A stretch of DNA of 51,701 bases from Proteobacteria bacterium SG_bin9 (GCA_002083525.1 LWDM01000080.1:1-51701), one strand, 5' to 3'; positions 7,506 through 16,106 are shown, numbered from the stretch's first letter. The notes: a model not told the origin generated them from the letters alone. Numbers and translations: made by a program.

Positions 7506-7901
7506 ATGGGTAGTGTTGCGATCCCGGCCGAGGCGGCCCGGGTCCTGGACAAATGGACCAAGGCGTTTTGTGCGTCAGATGTCGACGGCATCGTCGGGCT
7601 CTACTCTGAAGATGCGATCTTCGTCGGCACCGGCAGCACGACGGTGGTGACGGAACCGGGCGGGGTCCGGGCCTACTTCGAGAATGCGCTCTTGAACAAC
7701 CGGCCGCGCGGAGCCACGCTCGCGTCGTATGAAACGACGGTGCTGTCGGATACGGCCGTCGCCGTCAGCGGTCTCGATGCGGTGAGTGGCGTGCGCGATG
7801 GCGTGCCCTTCAGCAACTCAGGACGCATCACATTCGTGATCGCGAAACGCGGCGTCGAGTGGAAGATCGTGCATTTCCATCGCTCAGCGATGCCAAGGTG
7901 A
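7506..7901 (+). CDS. SnoaL/NTF2-like protein (SgcJ/EcaC type)
   Basis: 131 residues with the NTF2-like cone fold: VLDKWTKAFCASDVDGIVGLYSEDA is the typical opening, followed by GGVRAYFENAL and the C-terminal strand EWKIVHFHRSAMP. Family members bind small ligands or act as minor enzymes; this one's ligand is not identifiable. It is divergent from the CNT gene and is followed after four bases by the DUF1801 gene, so the two probably form an operon. Confidence 0.83.
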   Translation: MGSVAIPAEAARVLDKWTKAFCASDVDGIVGLYSEDAIFVGTGSTTVVTEPGGVRAYFENALLNNRPRGATLASYETTVLSDTAVAVSGLDAVSGVRDGVPFSNSGRITFVIAKRGVEWKIVHFHRSAMPR

Positions 7902-7905
7902 GAAC

Positions 7906-8367
7906 ATGAAAAAAGCAACGAAGAAGACGACTGCCAAAAAAGCATCCGCCAAGACAGCGCCAGCCAAGAAGTCACCGGCAAAGAAAGTAGCCGGTCCGAA
8001 GGACACAAAGGCCGACTGGCGCATCGACACGCTCGCGCGGATGCGCGCGCTGATCAAGGACGCCGATCCCGAAGTGACCGAGGAGGTGAAGTGGCGCAAA
8101 CCCTCGAACGGAATGCGCGGCGTTCCGGTGTGGGAGCATGCCGGCATCATCTGTACCGGCGAGACCTACAAGGCGGCGGTGAAGCTGACCTTCGCCAACG
8201 GCGCCGCGCTGCCGGACCCCGCCGGGCTGTTCAACGCCAGTCTTGAGGGGAATCAGCGCCGCGCCATCGATATTCACGAGGGTGCGACGATCAACGAAAA
8301 GGCGTTCAAGGCGCTGATCCGCGCGGCGGTGACGCACAACGTGGCGAAGAAGCTGAAGCGCGGGTGA
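7906..8367 (+). CDS. DUF1801-type protein with Lys/Ala-rich N-terminal tail
   Basis: 153 residues. The first 33 are almost only Lys, Ala, Thr, Ser and Pro (KKATKKTTAKKASAKTAPAK), like a histone H1 or bacterial AlgP tail. The rest is a DUF1801-like domain: DTLARMRALIKDADPEVTEEVKWRKP, then VWEHAGIICTGETYKAAVKLTF. DUF1801 proteins belong to the YdhG-like fold, with no fixed role. It is the second protein in the window with such a tail (see 1892-2524). Confidence 0.82.
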   Translation: MKKATKKTTAKKASAKTAPAKKSPAKKVAGPKDTKADWRIDTLARMRALIKDADPEVTEEVKWRKPSNGMRGVPVWEHAGIICTGETYKAAVKLTFANGAALPDPAGLFNASLEGNQRRAIDIHEGATINEKAFKALIRAAVTHNVAKKLKRG

Positions 8368-8436
8368 GGGCCTCGTCTGCGGACGGGCCATAGCGCCGTG
8401 CCGCGGCGTGCGCTATGAACGCCTCCGGTCCCGCCC

Positions 8437-9630
8437 ATGCTTCTCAGCCATCGCCCGTTCCAATTCTACCTCGCGTCGCGGCTCGTCTCGCGCCTTGCCT
8501 CACAGGTCGCGACTGTTGCCGTCGGCTGGCAGGTCTATGAGCTGACCAGCAGCGCGTTCTATCTCGGCATGGTGGGCCTGGTGCAGTTCGCACCCACCGC
8601 GATCCTCGTGTTCGTCGCGGGCCACGCGGCCGACCGCTACGATCGCAAGACGGTGGTGCAACTCTGTCAGGCCGCCGAAGGGGTGATCGCTGCGTTCTTG
8701 GCGTGGGGCACGATCGGCGGCTGGCTGACGGTCCAGCATATTTTCATCGCGGTTGCGGGCTTCGGCATCGCGGGTGCGTTCGAGAGCCCGGCAACCTCGG
8801 CTTTGCTGCCCGCGGTCGTGCCGGAAGGGCATCTGCAACGCGGGACCGCGGTCGGCACGGGCATGTTCCAGTTCGCGATGATCGGCGGACCCGCGCTCGG
8901 CGGCCTTGCGTATGCCGTTGCGCCGAGCGCGCCGTATATCTTGATGACGGCGGGGTGGATTCTCGGCGGCATCCTCATGCTGTTCGTGCGGCTCGAACGA
9001 CGCCCCGCGATCAGGGAACTACCGACGACCGAACAGCTGTTCGCGGGCGTGAAGTTCGTGCGCGAGAACAAGCCGATCCTCGGCACCATCTCGCTCGATC
9101 TGTTTGCGGTGCTGCTCGGCGGCGCGACCGCACTTCTGCCGATTTACGCTCGCGATATCTTGCTGACTGGCCCATGGGGCCTCGGCGTGCTGCGTGCCGC
9201 GCCGGCCGTGGGCGCATTGCTGATGACGATCTATCTCGCGCGCTATTCGATCCAGCGTAAGGTCGGCATCCGCATGTTTCAGGCGGTGATTGTGTTCGGC
9301 CTCGCCACCGTCGTGTTCGCGTTGTCGCAGTGGATGTGGCTGTCGCTGATCGCGCTCGCGATCATGGGCGCGGCGGACACCATCAGCGTCGTCATCCGCA
9401 CGTCGCTGGTGCAACTTGCAACGCCGGACGAGATGCGCGGCCGCGTCGGCGCGGTGAATTTCCTTTTCATCAATGCGTCGAACCAGCTCGGCGAGTTCGA
9501 AAGCGGCGTCACCGCCGCGCTGTTCGGCACGGTGCCGGCCGCTGTGCTCGGCGGCGTCGGTACCGTGGCCGTGGCGCTGATCTGGATGAAGCTGTTTCCG
9601 TCGCTGCGCAAGATCGAGCGGCTGGAGTAA
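8437..9630 (+). CDS. MFS transporter (MFS_3 / EntS-like exporter)
   Basis: 397 residues with about twelve hydrophobic segments. MFS motif A appears in the cytoplasmic loop as GHAADRYDRKTV. The opening FQFYLASRLVSRLASQVATVAVGWQVYELT and the motif TSALLPAVVP are typical of the MFS_3 group, which includes the enterobactin exporter EntS, so efflux is more likely than uptake. The substrate is unknown. It is convergent with the SDR gene, the stops being three bases apart. Confidence 0.92.
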   Translation: MLLSHRPFQFYLASRLVSRLASQVATVAVGWQVYELTSSAFYLGMVGLVQFAPTAILVFVAGHAADRYDRKTVVQLCQAAEGVIAAFLAWGTIGGWLTVQHIFIAVAGFGIAGAFESPATSALLPAVVPEGHLQRGTAVGTGMFQFAMIGGPALGGLAYAVAPSAPYILMTAGWILGGILMLFVRLERRPAIRELPTTEQLFAGVKFVRENKPILGTISLDLFAVLLGGATALLPIYARDILLTGPWGLGVLRAAPAVGALLMTIYLARYSIQRKVGIRMFQAVIVFGLATVVFALSQWMWLSLIALAIMGAADTISVVIRTSLVQLATPDEMRGRVGAVNFLFINASNQLGEFESGVTAALFGTVPAAVLGGVGTVAVALIWMKLFPSLRKIERLE

Positions 9631-9633
9631 ACC

Positions 9634-10383
9634 TCAGCCTCTTCCGACGAACGGCATCTGCGTCGCCATGATGTTGAGGAACAGCGCGTTGGCGTCGAGC
9701 GTACGCGTCGCCATGAACACGATCGCGTCCGCCACGTTCTGCACGTCCATACGCGGTTCGACCATCTTGTCGCCGCGCGGCTGCAGAACGCCGCCGACCA
9801 TGCGCTCGGTCATCTCGGTCGCGGCGTTGCCGACGTCGATCTGGCCGCAGGCGATGTTGTAGGCGCGGCCGTCGAGCGCGGTGGCGCGAGTGAGCCCGGA
9901 GACGCCGTGCTTGGTCGAGGTGTACGGCGAGGAGAACGGCCGCGGCGCGTAGGCCGAGATCGAGCCGTTGTTGATGATGCGGCCGCCCTGCGGCTTCTGG
10001 TCCTTCATGATGCGGAAGGCGTGCTGCGTGCACAGGAACGGCGCGGAGAGGTTGGTCGCGACCGTCGTCTGCCACTGCTCGAGGGTGAGATCTTCGAGCG
10101 GCACCGGCGGCGTGCCGACGCCGGCATTGTTGAACAGCACGTCGAGACGGCCGTAGGTCTTCTTGGTTTCGGCGAACAGCGCGTCGATCGATTTCGGATC
10201 GGTCATGTCGGAAACGACGACGAGGCTCATGCCGGCCGGGCCCATCTTTGCGGTCTCATCGAGCTTGTCCTTGCGGCGGCCGGTGAGCACGACGTGAAAG
10301 CCGTTTGTCATCAGCCCGAGCGCTGCGGCACGCCCGATGCCAGTGCCTGCTCCGGTGACGAGCGCGATCTTCTTCTCTGCCAT
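9634..10383 (-). CDS. SDR family NAD(P)-dependent oxidoreductase
   Basis: A 249-residue classical short-chain dehydrogenase. The cofactor motif is VTGAGTGIGRAAALGL near residue 9; NNAG appears in LFNNAGVG, the catalytic Ser in NNGSISAYAPRPFSSPYTSTKHG, with Tyr-x3-Lys as YTSTKHG. The C-terminal region is of normal length. It lies immediately downstream, in the same direction, of the Anbu operon (58 bases), but its function seems unrelated. Confidence 0.93.
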   Translation of the reverse strand: MAEKKIALVTGAGTGIGRAAALGLMTNGFHVVLTGRRKDKLDETAKMGPAGMSLVVVSDMTDPKSIDALFAETKKTYGRLDVLFNNAGVGTPPVPLEDLTLEQWQTTVATNLSAPFLCTQHAFRIMKDQKPQGGRIINNGSISAYAPRPFSSPYTSTKHGVSGLTRATALDGRAYNIACGQIDVGNAATEMTERMVGGVLQPRGDKMVEPRMDVQNVADAIVFMATRTLDANALFLNIMATQMPFVGRG

Positions 10384-10440
10384 GGTGTTTCCTTCAAGCT
10401 TCTTGTTGATTGACGTGACGTTGATTGAGTTGTCGGTGAT

Positions 10441-11190
10441 TTATTTGGGTGTGGATGCGTAAGGCGGGCGTGGAATGTTCTGATGCGCGGCGCGCAGGGC
10501 CGACGACCAGCGCGCGCGCAGGTCGTGGAAGTACGGCTCGCCGGCCTCGATGCGGTAGTTGAGTTCGGCTTCGAGCGCATCCGGGCGCACGACGAGGATA
10601 TCGATCGGCATGCCGACGCCGAGGTTCGAGCGCATGGTCGAGTCCATCGAGATCAGGCTGATCTTCAGGCCGTCATAGAGGTCGACGTCGTAGGTGATGG
10701 CGCGATCGAGCACCGGCTTGCCGTATTTGTGCTCGCCGATCTGCAGATAGGGTGTGTCGACAGTGCATTCGATGAAGTTGCCAGCCGGATAGATCATGAA
10801 CAGCCGCATGCGGCCGCCCTTGATCTGGCCGCCGAACAGCATCGACACGTCATAGTTGATTTCCTCGGCCCTCAGCGCCGGGCCTTCGACCTCGTTGATG
10901 GTGCGAATGGCGCGGCCGATCCGCTGTGCGGCCTGAAACATGGTCGGCGCGTTCATCAGCGTTTCACGCTCGCCGGTCTCCGGGTTCTCCAGACCCTCGT
11001 TGAGCGTCGAGATCACCGACTGGCTGATGGCGAGGTTGCCTGCGGTGGCGATCGCCATGATGCGGTCGCCGGGCTTGGAATAGACGTGCAGCTTGCGGAA
11101 GGTCGAGATGTTGTCGAGGCCCGCGTTGGTGCGGGTGTCGCCCATCATGACGAGGCCGTCACGCACCAGAATTCCGCAGCAGTAAGTCAT
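10441..11190 (-). CDS. Proteasome-type protease Anbu (ancestral beta subunit)
   Basis: 249 residues of the Anbu branch of proteasome/HslV peptidases. Translation from the ATG at 11190 begins MTYCCGILVRDGLVMMGDTR; removal of Met exposes Thr2 as the nucleophile. GDTRTNAG holds the conserved Asp and FRKLHVY the catalytic Lys. AIATAGNLAISQSV is the expected substrate-cleft segment. Known Anbu genes cluster with an ATP-grasp ligase, an alpha-E protein and a transglutaminase, as here. Peptide tagging followed by degradation has been suggested for this cluster, but substrates are unknown. Confidence 0.93.
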   Translation of the reverse strand: MTYCCGILVRDGLVMMGDTRTNAGLDNISTFRKLHVYSKPGDRIMAIATAGNLAISQSVISTLNEGLENPETGERETLMNAPTMFQAAQRIGRAIRTINEVEGPALRAEEINYDVSMLFGGQIKGGRMRLFMIYPAGNFIECTVDTPYLQIGEHKYGKPVLDRAITYDVDLYDGLKISLISMDSTMRSNLGVGMPIDILVVRPDALEAELNYRIEAGEPYFHDLRARWSSALRAAHQNIPRPPYASTPK

Positions 11191-11291
11191 GGCAGTCCCC
11201 GGCCAATTCCGAGGGGGCTTTTTACGCGGTGCGGAGGGGGGCGGCAACCGGGGCCAGGCCGCGGTTCGCGACCATCTCGCATGCCGGGAAA

Positions 11292-12116
11292 TTACGACTG
11301 GGTCTGCCGTCCGGCCTGATCGACCTTGATCGCGACCTCGAGCGTTTCGCGGCCGCCGCCGTAGCGCGTGCCGCGGACCGGGGCCGCGCCCAGGTAGTCG
11401 AGGCCGATGGCGACGCGAACGTGGGCGTCGGTGGTGCAGATCCCGTTGGTAGCGTCGAAGCCGACCCAGCCGAGTTTCGGTACGAAGGCCTCGGCCCAGG
11501 CATGGCCGGCGTCCTGATCGACTTTGCCGTCGGCCCGCAGAAAATGCCCGGAGACGAAGCGGGCCGGAATACCGGCGCTGCGCGCGCAGGCAATGAAGAT
11601 ATGGGCGTAGTCCTGACAGACGCCGCGGCGCAATGCGAACGCTTCCGACGCTGCCGTCGTGCTGCTCGTCGGTTTGGGGTCGAACGTCATGTGTTCGTTG
11701 AGCTGCACCAGCAGGCCATGCAGGAATCCGAGCGTGTCGTTTTCCGCCTCATCGCGCAGCGTTTGCGCGAACGCCGACATCTCCGGATTGACGAGGGTGA
11801 GGTCGGTCGTGCGCAGGAACAGGCTCGGCGGAAATCGTTCGTCGGTGCCCTTCAGCACGCCGCCGGTGTTGTGGGTCTCGATCATCCCCTCGACCCGGAT
11901 GATCAGCTCCTCAACGGCGCCGAGGGTGAGCACGTGGGTAATGTTGCCGAAGGCGTCGAGCTGCATGTCGAGACGGGTATCGCTCGACACGTCGATCTGC
12001 CAGTTGGCGACGTACTGTCCGTCGTGACTGCCGGGCGTCATCCGCAGAATCTGGATCACGCCGCTCGCCGCCGGCTCATAGAGGTACATGGTCGAGTGTG
12101 CGATTCTGAGGCGCAT
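11292..12116 (-). CDS. Transglutaminase-like protease of the Anbu cluster
   Basis: 274 residues. An N-terminal beta domain (MRLRIAHSTMYLYEPAASG, typical of the bacterial transglutaminase N domain) is followed by a transglutaminase core from about residue 160. The triad is visible as Cys in RRGVCQDYAHIFIACARS, His in DAGHAWAEAF and Asp in GFDATNG. Bacterial relatives are thought to cleave or transfer amide bonds. It lies 32 bases after the alpha-E gene. That gap contains a 20-base stretch (12124-12143) resembling an arm of the hairpin element upstream of the operon. Confidence 0.92.
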   Translation of the reverse strand: MRLRIAHSTMYLYEPAASGVIQILRMTPGSHDGQYVANWQIDVSSDTRLDMQLDAFGNITHVLTLGAVEELIIRVEGMIETHNTGGVLKGTDERFPPSLFLRTTDLTLVNPEMSAFAQTLRDEAENDTLGFLHGLLVQLNEHMTFDPKPTSSTTAASEAFALRRGVCQDYAHIFIACARSAGIPARFVSGHFLRADGKVDQDAGHAWAEAFVPKLGWVGFDATNGICTTDAHVRVAIGLDYLGAAPVRGTRYGGGRETLEVAIKVDQAGRQTQS

Positions 12117-12148
12117 GGCTAGCGGTCCGATTCCAGTATTCGCGTTGA

Positions 12149-13093
12149 CTAGATCAAATACTGCTTGGCGATGATCTCGCCAAGACGGGCGTTGTCGCCG
12201 ATGAATTCCTGAATGAATTCGTGCAGTCCGCGCTGGAACAGGTCGTCCATGTGCGCGTGTTCGAGCCGGTTACGAACGCCGCGGGCGTGGCGCTGCGCCG
12301 GGCCCTGGCGGCTGTAGGCGACGCCGATCTGGTCGAGGTTGCGCACGAGGTTATCGTAGCAGCTCGCGAGCGAGCGCGGCAGCGAGTTGTTGAGAATGAG
12401 CAGGTCCGCAATCAGCCACGGCTTCAGCGTCTCGCGATAGACCCAGTGATAGGCGGTCTGCGCCGACACCGAGCGCAGGATCGAGGTCCACTGATAGTAG
12501 TCGAGCGGGCCGCCGACGTGTTCCGCTTCCGGCAGCAGCACGTGATACTTCACGTCGAGGATGCGTGCCGTGTTGTCGGCGCGTTCGAGATGCAGGCCGA
12601 GCCGCGAGAACCAGTAGGCGTCGTTGCGCAGCATCGTCCGGTAGGCGGAGCCGTCGAAACGGAGTGAAGTCTCCTGCACGAAGCGCAGGAACTTGGCGAG
12701 ATCCTCGCGCGAGCGCGTGCCGTTCTTCCAGGTCTGATGCAGCTCGATCCACGCCGCGTTGATGGTGTCCCACATCTCGCTGGTGAGCGCGGTGCGGACC
12801 GAGCGCGAGTTCAGCCGCGCGATCTCGATGCAGTTGCGGATCGAGGAGGGATTATCGAGCGAGAAGGCGATGTAATCGACGACCGTCTTTTCGTTGGCTT
12901 CTTCGTGGGTCTGATGGAAGGAATCGCTGATGCCGGCCGTCAGCAGCGCCGATTCCCATTCATTGGTCTTGCCCGCGTAGGCGTCGGGAAGGGCGGTGAC
13001 GCGCAGCGTCGCTTCGATGGTGCGCGCGAGATACTCGGCCCGCTCGACATAGCGCGCCAGCCAGTACAGGTTTTCTGCGGTGCGCGCGAGCAT
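12149..13093 (-). CDS. Alpha-E domain protein
   Basis: A 314-residue all-helical alpha-E protein. The start MLARTAENLYWLARYVERAEYLAR is the signature of the family. Other conserved stretches include RFDGSAYRTMLRNDAYWFSRLGLHLERADNTARILD. Its biochemical role is unproven; it nearly always accompanies a circularly permuted ATP-grasp protein and is thought to work in the same peptide-modifying system. The start codon lies one base after the ATP-grasp stop, implying translational coupling. Confidence 0.93.
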   Translation of the reverse strand: MLARTAENLYWLARYVERAEYLARTIEATLRVTALPDAYAGKTNEWESALLTAGISDSFHQTHEEANEKTVVDYIAFSLDNPSSIRNCIEIARLNSRSVRTALTSEMWDTINAAWIELHQTWKNGTRSREDLAKFLRFVQETSLRFDGSAYRTMLRNDAYWFSRLGLHLERADNTARILDVKYHVLLPEAEHVGGPLDYYQWTSILRSVSAQTAYHWVYRETLKPWLIADLLILNNSLPRSLASCYDNLVRNLDQIGVAYSRQGPAQRHARGVRNRLEHAHMDDLFQRGLHEFIQEFIGDNARLGEIIAKQYLI

Positions 13094-13094
13094 G

Positions 13095-14510
13095 CTACTC
13101 CAGGATCCAGGTGTCTTTGGTGCCGCCGCCCTGGCTCGAGTTGACGACGAGCGAGCCTTCTTTCAGTGCGACGCGCGTCAACCCGCCGGGTACGACGGTG
13201 ACGTGATCGCGGCCGGTCAACACGAACGGGCGAAGATCGACATGGCGCGGTGCGAGGCCCGACGCGGTGCAGGTGGGGCAGGTCGAGAGCGCCAGTGTCG
13301 GCTGCGCAATGAAGCCCGACGGATCGCGCTTCACCTTGACGCGGAAATCGTCGATCGCGCTCTTGGTCGCGGCCGGTCCGATCAGCATGCCGTAGCCGCC
13401 GGAGCCGTGAACTTCCTTCACTACCAGCTCATGCATGTTGTCGATGACGTAGGCGAGGTCTTTCTCCTCGCGGCAGCGCCAGGTCGGCACGTTCTTCAGG
13501 ATCGGCTCTTCGCCGAGATAGAACTTCACGATCTCCGGCATGTAGCTGTAGATCGCCTTGTCGTCGGAAATGCCGGTGCCGACCGCATTCGCCAGCGTCA
13601 CATTGCCGGCCGCATAGACCGACATCAGCCCCGGCACGCCGAGCACGGAATCGGGTCGGAAGGTCAGCGGGTCGAGGAAGTCGTCGTCGAGGCGGCGGTA
13701 GATCACGTCCACCCGCTTCAACCCCTCGGTCGTGCGCATGAACAGTTCGTCGTTCTTGACGATCAGATCGCGGCCTTCGACCAGTTCGATGCCGAGCTTG
13801 TCGGCGAGGAAGGAGTGCTCGTAGTAAGCGGAGTTGTAGACGCCGGGGGTGAGGAGGGCGACGTTCGGTTCGGCGGTTGCGGTCTGCGGCGCGACCGAGC
13901 GGAGCGCAGCGAGTAACTCGTCCGGATAGTTCTCGACCGGCGCGACGCGATGGCGCGCAAACAGGTCCGGGAACAGCCGCATCATGATTTCGCGGTTCTC
14001 CAGCATGTAGGAGACGCCGGAGGGAGTGCGGGCATTGTCTTCCAGCACATAGAAGTCGTCGGGATCGGTGCGGACGATGTCGATGCCGGCGATGTGGACG
14101 TAGACGTCGTGCGGCACGTCCTGGCCGTTCATTTCCGGCCGGAACACGGGGTTCTGGAAGATCAGGTCGTCGGGGATCTTGCCGGCGCGCAGGATGTCGC
14201 GTTCATGATAGATGTCGCGCAGGAACATGTTCAGCGCCTTGACGCGCTGCTTCAGGCCTTTCTCCAGCCGCGCCCATTCCTTGCCGGACAGGATGCGGGG
14301 GATGACATCGAAGGGGATCAGGCGTTCGGTCGATTCCGCATCGCCGTAGACGGCGAAGGTGATGCCGATCCGGCGAAACAGCAGTTCGGCTTCCTTACGG
14401 CGGAATTCCAAGGCGTCCGGCGGCGTCTCTTTCAGCCAAAGAGACAATTCCTTGTAGGCCTGGCGAAGATCGCCGTTTGGGCCATTCATTTCGTCGAACG
14501 CAACTGTCAT
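13095..14510 (-). CDS. Circularly permuted ATP-grasp type 2 protein
   Basis: 471 residues of the circularly permuted ATP-grasp type 2 family, which by fold should form amide bonds at the expense of ATP. Family stretches include FDVIPRILSGKEWARLEKGLKQR, the DIYHERDIL segment, EDNARTPSGVSYMLENRE and GSGGYGMLIGPAA, the last probably the nucleotide-contacting loop. First gene of the ATP-grasp, alpha-E, transglutaminase, Anbu operon. Its start is 26 bases from the second paired-hairpin element, which would lie in the leader or promoter region. Confidence 0.93.
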   Translation of the reverse strand: MTVAFDEMNGPNGDLRQAYKELSLWLKETPPDALEFRRKEAELLFRRIGITFAVYGDAESTERLIPFDVIPRILSGKEWARLEKGLKQRVKALNMFLRDIYHERDILRAGKIPDDLIFQNPVFRPEMNGQDVPHDVYVHIAGIDIVRTDPDDFYVLEDNARTPSGVSYMLENREIMMRLFPDLFARHRVAPVENYPDELLAALRSVAPQTATAEPNVALLTPGVYNSAYYEHSFLADKLGIELVEGRDLIVKNDELFMRTTEGLKRVDVIYRRLDDDFLDPLTFRPDSVLGVPGLMSVYAAGNVTLANAVGTGISDDKAIYSYMPEIVKFYLGEEPILKNVPTWRCREEKDLAYVIDNMHELVVKEVHGSGGYGMLIGPAATKSAIDDFRVKVKRDPSGFIAQPTLALSTCPTCTASGLAPRHVDLRPFVLTGRDHVTVVPGGLTRVALKEGSLVVNSSQGGGTKDTWILE

Positions 14511-14535
14511 AAACCTGACTGCTCTCGGGGCCGCA

Positions 14536-14703
14536 CTGATGGTCCGATTCTAATGTTCGCACCCCACTTCCGGAGGCGCCTTTGCGAACATTAGAATCAA
14601 AGGACCATCAGCAATTTTTAGTCGCTGGTGGCGTTTTGGATTTGACATTCGCTTTTCGGACTTGCGGCGAGGTAGTTAGCGAATGTCAAATCCACGCCAC
14701 CAG
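14536..14703. repeat. Paired-hairpin element, copy 2
   Basis: Same layout as 1138-1303. Hairpin 3: outer 10-bp arms 14536-14545 / 14602-14611, inner 15-bp arms 14546-14560 / 14584-14598, 23-base loop, unpaired AAA at 14599-14601. A 13-base spacer follows. Hairpin 4: outer 10-bp arms 14625-14634 / 14694-14703, unpaired TTT at 14635-14637, inner 15-bp arms 14638-14652 / 14679-14693, 26-base loop. Every stem is perfectly paired. It lies between the divergent ATP-grasp and cinA-like genes. The remainder of that gap (14704-14903) shows nothing clear. Confidence 0.92.
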
Positions 14704-14903
14704 TAGAATGCACGGATCATTCAAATGGTAGCAAGGCCCGGGCCAGCGCGATATGCATGTGAATGCAGCATTTTGTCTGATACGGCCGGATGCTGCCCGC
14801 AAATGCGGCGGGGATTTGCCCAAACGGTTGGCAAGGCGGGTTAAGTGCTGACAGCCGAAGGCGAAAACGCCGCGGCCGGGCGAGATGTGGAAGGGGCTTG
14901 GGA

Positions 14904-15644
14904 ATGAGCGAGATCGTCACCGCGGGCATTCTGGTAATCGGCGACGAAATCCTGTCCGGCCGGACCAAGGACAAGAACATCGGCTACATCGCCGAGTATC
15001 TGACCAACATCGGCATCGACCTGAAGGAAGTCCGTGTCGTCGCCGACGAGGAGGCGGACATCATCGCCGCGCTGGATGCGCTGCGCGGGCGTTACACCTA
15101 CGTCTTCACCACCGGCGGCATCGGGCCGACCCATGACGACATCACCGCAGACAGCGTCGCCAAGGCGTTCGGCGTTTCGATCGACCACCACCCCGAGGTG
15201 GTGGCGCGCTTCGCCGAACGCTTCAAAGGCCAGGACCTGAACGAGGCGCGGCTGCGCATGGCCCGCATTCCCGACGGCGCCGAACTGATCCAGAGCGCGA
15301 CCATCCTCGCGCCCGGCTTCAAGATCGGCAACGTCATCGTCATGGCCGGCGTGCCATCGATCATGCAGGCGATGATGGACATCATCTCGCCGAAGCTGAA
15401 GTCCGGCGTGCGCATGCTGTCGGATACGGTGCGCGCCAATGCGCGCGAAGGCGACATCGGAACGCCGCTGCGTGCCATCCAGCAGAACCACCCGGACACG
15501 ATCATCGGCAGCTATCCGTTCATGGATCAGGACGGCAAGCCGAACACCAACCTCGTTGTCCGCTCGCGCGATGCGGCAAAACTCGAAGCCGCGATGACCG
15601 ACGTCAAGACCATGCTGACAGAATTGAACCTGCCGCCGCGATAA
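14904..15644 (+). CDS. CinA N-terminal-like (MoaB/Mog fold) protein
   Basis: 246 residues, a stand-alone version of the molybdopterin-binding-like domain of CinA. Markers are AGILVIGDEILSGRTKDKNIGYIAEYL at the start and YVFTTGGIGPTHDDITADSVAKAFG, the phosphate-binding region. The C-terminal nicotinamide-nucleotide amidase domain of full CinA is absent, so it may act as a pyrophosphatase or binding protein only. The ATG at 14904 follows AGGGGC; upstream starts would add an Arg-rich, unconserved stretch. Confidence 0.87.
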   Translation: MSEIVTAGILVIGDEILSGRTKDKNIGYIAEYLTNIGIDLKEVRVVADEEADIIAALDALRGRYTYVFTTGGIGPTHDDITADSVAKAFGVSIDHHPEVVARFAERFKGQDLNEARLRMARIPDGAELIQSATILAPGFKIGNVIVMAGVPSIMQAMMDIISPKLKSGVRMLSDTVRANAREGDIGTPLRAIQQNHPDTIIGSYPFMDQDGKPNTNLVVRSRDAAKLEAAMTDVKTMLTELNLPPR

Positions 15645-15679
15645 TTCCAAAACCGGTTCAATTTGCCAACGGAGCCGTC

Positions 15680-16096
15680 ATGAGCGAGAGCTTTTTCGAC
15701 GCGATCAATTCCGGGAAGATCACGGCGCCGCCGTGCGCCAAGACGCTCGGCATCGAGATCAAGAGCTACGATCTCGCGGCCTATTCGGTCGAACTCGAAT
15801 TCGAGGGGCGGCCTGAGTTCGCCAACCCGATCGGCATCGTGCAGGGCGGCTTTCTCTCGGCGATGCTCGATGATGCCATGGGGCTTGCCTGCGCGACGCT
15901 GATGAAGGTCGGCGAGTTCTCACCGACGCTGGCGCTCAACGTCCAGTTTCACCGTCCCGCGAAAATCGGCAAGCTCGAGGGCGGCGGTCGCGTCATCTAT
16001 CGCGGCAAGGACATTCTCCAGATGAGCGCGGAACTGCGGCAGGACGGCAAGGTGGTGGCGACCGCAACCGGGACCGCGATGCTGCGGAAGATCTGA
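15680..16096 (+). CDS. PaaI-type hotdog-fold thioesterase
   Basis: 138 residues with the hotdog fold of the PaaI/YdiI thioesterases, which hydrolyse acyl-CoA esters. The active-site helix reads GIVQGGFLSAMLDDAMGLACATL, with the conserved Gly-Gly and Asp; then SPTLALNVQFHRPAKIGKLEG. It lies 35 bases after the CinA-like gene and 10 before gpt, so the three may be one transcript. No substrate can be assigned. Confidence 0.88.
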   Translation: MSESFFDAINSGKITAPPCAKTLGIEIKSYDLAAYSVELEFEGRPEFANPIGIVQGGFLSAMLDDAMGLACATLMKVGEFSPTLALNVQFHRPAKIGKLEGGGRVIYRGKDILQMSAELRQDGKVVATATGTAMLRKI

Positions 16097-16106
16097 AGGA
16101 TAAACG

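Noticed and set aside
11191..11291. G/C-rich stretch before the Anbu start as a terminator
   Set aside because: The complementarity is short, overlaps the ribosome site of Anbu and has its T-run only on the strand opposite to the operon.
14536..14703. Paired hairpins as true integron attC sites
   Set aside because: The canonical R-box bases (GTTRRRY/RYYYAAC) are not present and no cassette or integrase is seen; only the general idea of a folded recombination site remains possible.
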